This document shows positions 5,999 to 6,907 of a stretch of DNA of 6,907 bases, piece by piece. A program made the translations under genes and the position numbers. The notes under the pieces were generated by a model that was not told where the DNA came from, ran no database searches, and worked only from the letters and a program-made list of their open reading frames with translations. The stretch comes from Thermaceae bacterium (GTDB lineage: Bacteria; Deinococcota; Deinococci; Deinococcales; Marinithermaceae). The stretch is taken from positions 1 through 6,907 of the forward strand of contig JALSJG010000008.1 in NCBI GenBank assembly GCA_026989475.1, given 5' to 3'. Position 1 is the stretch's first letter, and each line of letters begins with the position of its first letter.

Positions 5999-6907
5999 GT
6001 GCGCGTCGTCATGGCGTCCACCCGTCTGGCGGGCACCGACGGGGTGAGCCTGGAGGCGGCCAAGATGCGCGAGGTGCTGCGGGCGGCGGGGCACGAGGTC
6101 CGGTACCTGGCCGGCGAGCTCGACCCCGACGAGGAGCAGGGCGTGCTCGTGCCCGAGATGCACTTCGCCCGGCCCGAGGTGCGGGCCTTCACCGAACGCG
6201 CCTTCGCCGGTGAGGGGCTTGACCCGCACCTGACCCGCGAGATCGAGGAGGCCGGGGTGCGCCTCGCCGCACGGCTCGAGCCGGTCTTCGAGGAGCTGAA
6301 ACCCGAGCTGCTCGTGGTGCAGAACGCCTGGGCCATTCCCATGCACCTGCCGCTGGCGCTGGCGCTGTGGCGGCTGGTGCAGCGGCGGCGGCTGCCGGCG
6401 GTGAGCCACAACCACGACTACTTCTGGGAGCGCCCCCGCTTCGCCAAAAGCCACGTGCGCCCGCTGCTCGCGCGCTACTTTCCTCCCGACCACGCGGTCG
6501 TCCAGCTTTCCATCAACCAGATCGCGCAGCGCGAACTCAAGGAGCGCCGCGGCCTCGGCTCGCTGCTCCTGCCCAACGTAATGGACTACGACCGCGACCC
6601 GCCGGGCTTCGACGCCTTCAACGCCGACTTCCGCGAAACGCTGGGCATCCGCCCCGAGCAGCTGCTGCTGCTGCAACCCACGCGGGTCATCCCGCGCAAG
6701 CGCATCGAGCTGGCCGTGGACCTGGCCGCGGAGCTGGCGGCCAGGGACCCGGTGCTGCTCGTCAGCCACGCCGCCGGCGACGAAGGGCAGGACTACCGCC
6801 GCGGCCTCGAGACCTACGCCGCGGAACGCCGGGTGGACCTGCGCTTTGCCCACGAGTACGTGGCCCCGCGCCGGCGCTTCTCCGGCCAGCACAAGGTCTA
6901 CAGCCTC
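5999..6907 (+). CDS. GT4-type glycosyltransferase, 3'-truncated by the window end
   Basis: The frame is open from GTG 5999 to the last base (303 codons, no stop). The start follows the MalG-like stop by one base, with purine-rich GAAGGG (5988-5993) in front; the GTG gives a normal first beta strand (MRVVMASTR), whereas the ATG at 6011 would cut into it. The N-terminal half looks like a GT-B acceptor domain: STRLAGTDGVSLEA with a glycine-containing loop, AGHEVRYLAGELD, LLVVQNAWAIPMHLPLA, and SHNHDYFWERPRF. The second domain begins at about residue 216 with LLLQPTRVIPRKRIELAVDL, typical of family 4 retaining enzymes that use nucleotide sugars. The late E-x7-E donor motif would lie beyond the window. 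The GTDGVSLE start and HNHDYFWERP segment recall glycosyltransferases of compatible-solute synthesis (mannosylglucosylglycerate synthase-like), but I hold this only as a candidate. It is probably cytoplasmic, and co-transcribed with the importer. Confidence 0.82.
   Translation, partial: MRVVMASTRLAGTDGVSLEAAKMREVLRAAGHEVRYLAGELDPDEEQGVLVPEMHFARPEVRAFTERAFAGEGLDPHLTREIEEAGVRLAARLEPVFEELKPELLVVQNAWAIPMHLPLALALWRLVQRRRLPAVSHNHDYFWERPRFAKSHVRPLLARYFPPDHAVVQLSINQIAQRELKERRGLGSLLLPNVMDYDRDPPGFDAFNADFRETLGIRPEQLLLLQPTRVIPRKRIELAVDLAAELAARDPVLLVSHAAGDEGQDYRRGLETYAAERRVDLRFAHEYVAPRRRFSGQHKVYSL

Noticed and set aside
4657..6411. A 584-codon open frame on the - strand
   Set aside because: It is antisense to the MalG-like and glycosyltransferase genes, has low-complexity charged composition, and shows no plausible domain.
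5927..6892. A 321-codon open frame on the - strand at the window end
   Set aside because: It is antisense to the glycosyltransferase, whose + strand frame is open throughout and has recognisable GT-B motifs.
1..6907. CRISPR arrays, tRNA or rRNA genes, insertion sequences, attachment sites
   Set aside because: No repeated units with spacers, no tRNA-like cloverleaf arms, no transposase fragments and no terminal inverted repeats were seen; nearly all the sequence is accounted for by protein genes.

Overview
The window is very GC-rich, with G or C at almost every third codon position, and it is densely packed: the longest gap between genes is 98 bases. All genes lie on the + strand. Composition, strong AGGAGG-like ribosome sites, a type IV pilus/type II secretion fragment and a CUT1 sugar importer together suggest a Deinococcota thermophile of the Thermaceae type (Thermus, Meiothermus, Oceanithermus, Marinithermus). 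This placement is an inference from style and gene families, not from a marker gene.

Region 1 (1-1060) is the end of a pilus or type II secretion operon. It holds the C-terminal part of a PilC/GspF inner-membrane platform protein, overlapping by ATGA with a small PilO/GspM-like protein (one membrane segment, coiled coil, small alpha/beta domain).

Region 2 (1061-1158) is a compact control region. It has a probable extended -10 box, two LacI-type operators of the TGTAAGCGCTTACA kind whose centres are 55 bp apart, and between them a 7-bp hairpin that may end the upstream operon. The second operator ends two bases before the ribosome binding site of the next gene.

Region 3 (1159-6907) reads as one operon: LacI-family regulator, periplasmic sugar-binding protein, MalF-like permease, MalG-like permease, then the first 303 codons of a GT4-type glycosyltransferase that runs off the window. 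The regulator overlaps the binding-protein gene by ATGA; a perfect 12-bp GC hairpin separates the binding protein from the first permease; the last genes are 1 bp apart. The simplest reading is a self-regulated import operon for a glycoside or oligosaccharide, joined to an enzyme that makes or modifies a glycoside. A compatible solute such as glucosylglycerate or mannosylglucosylglycerate is a candidate but is not proved. No ATPase is present, so the importer must borrow one from elsewhere.

The most unusual feature is that both permeases are enlarged. The MalF-like protein carries an extracytoplasmic DUF11-like (Ig-type) domain just after its first membrane helix, the same topological position as the P2 domain of E. 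coli MalF. The MalG-like protein has about 120 extra N-terminal residues that appear to form three or four additional membrane segments.
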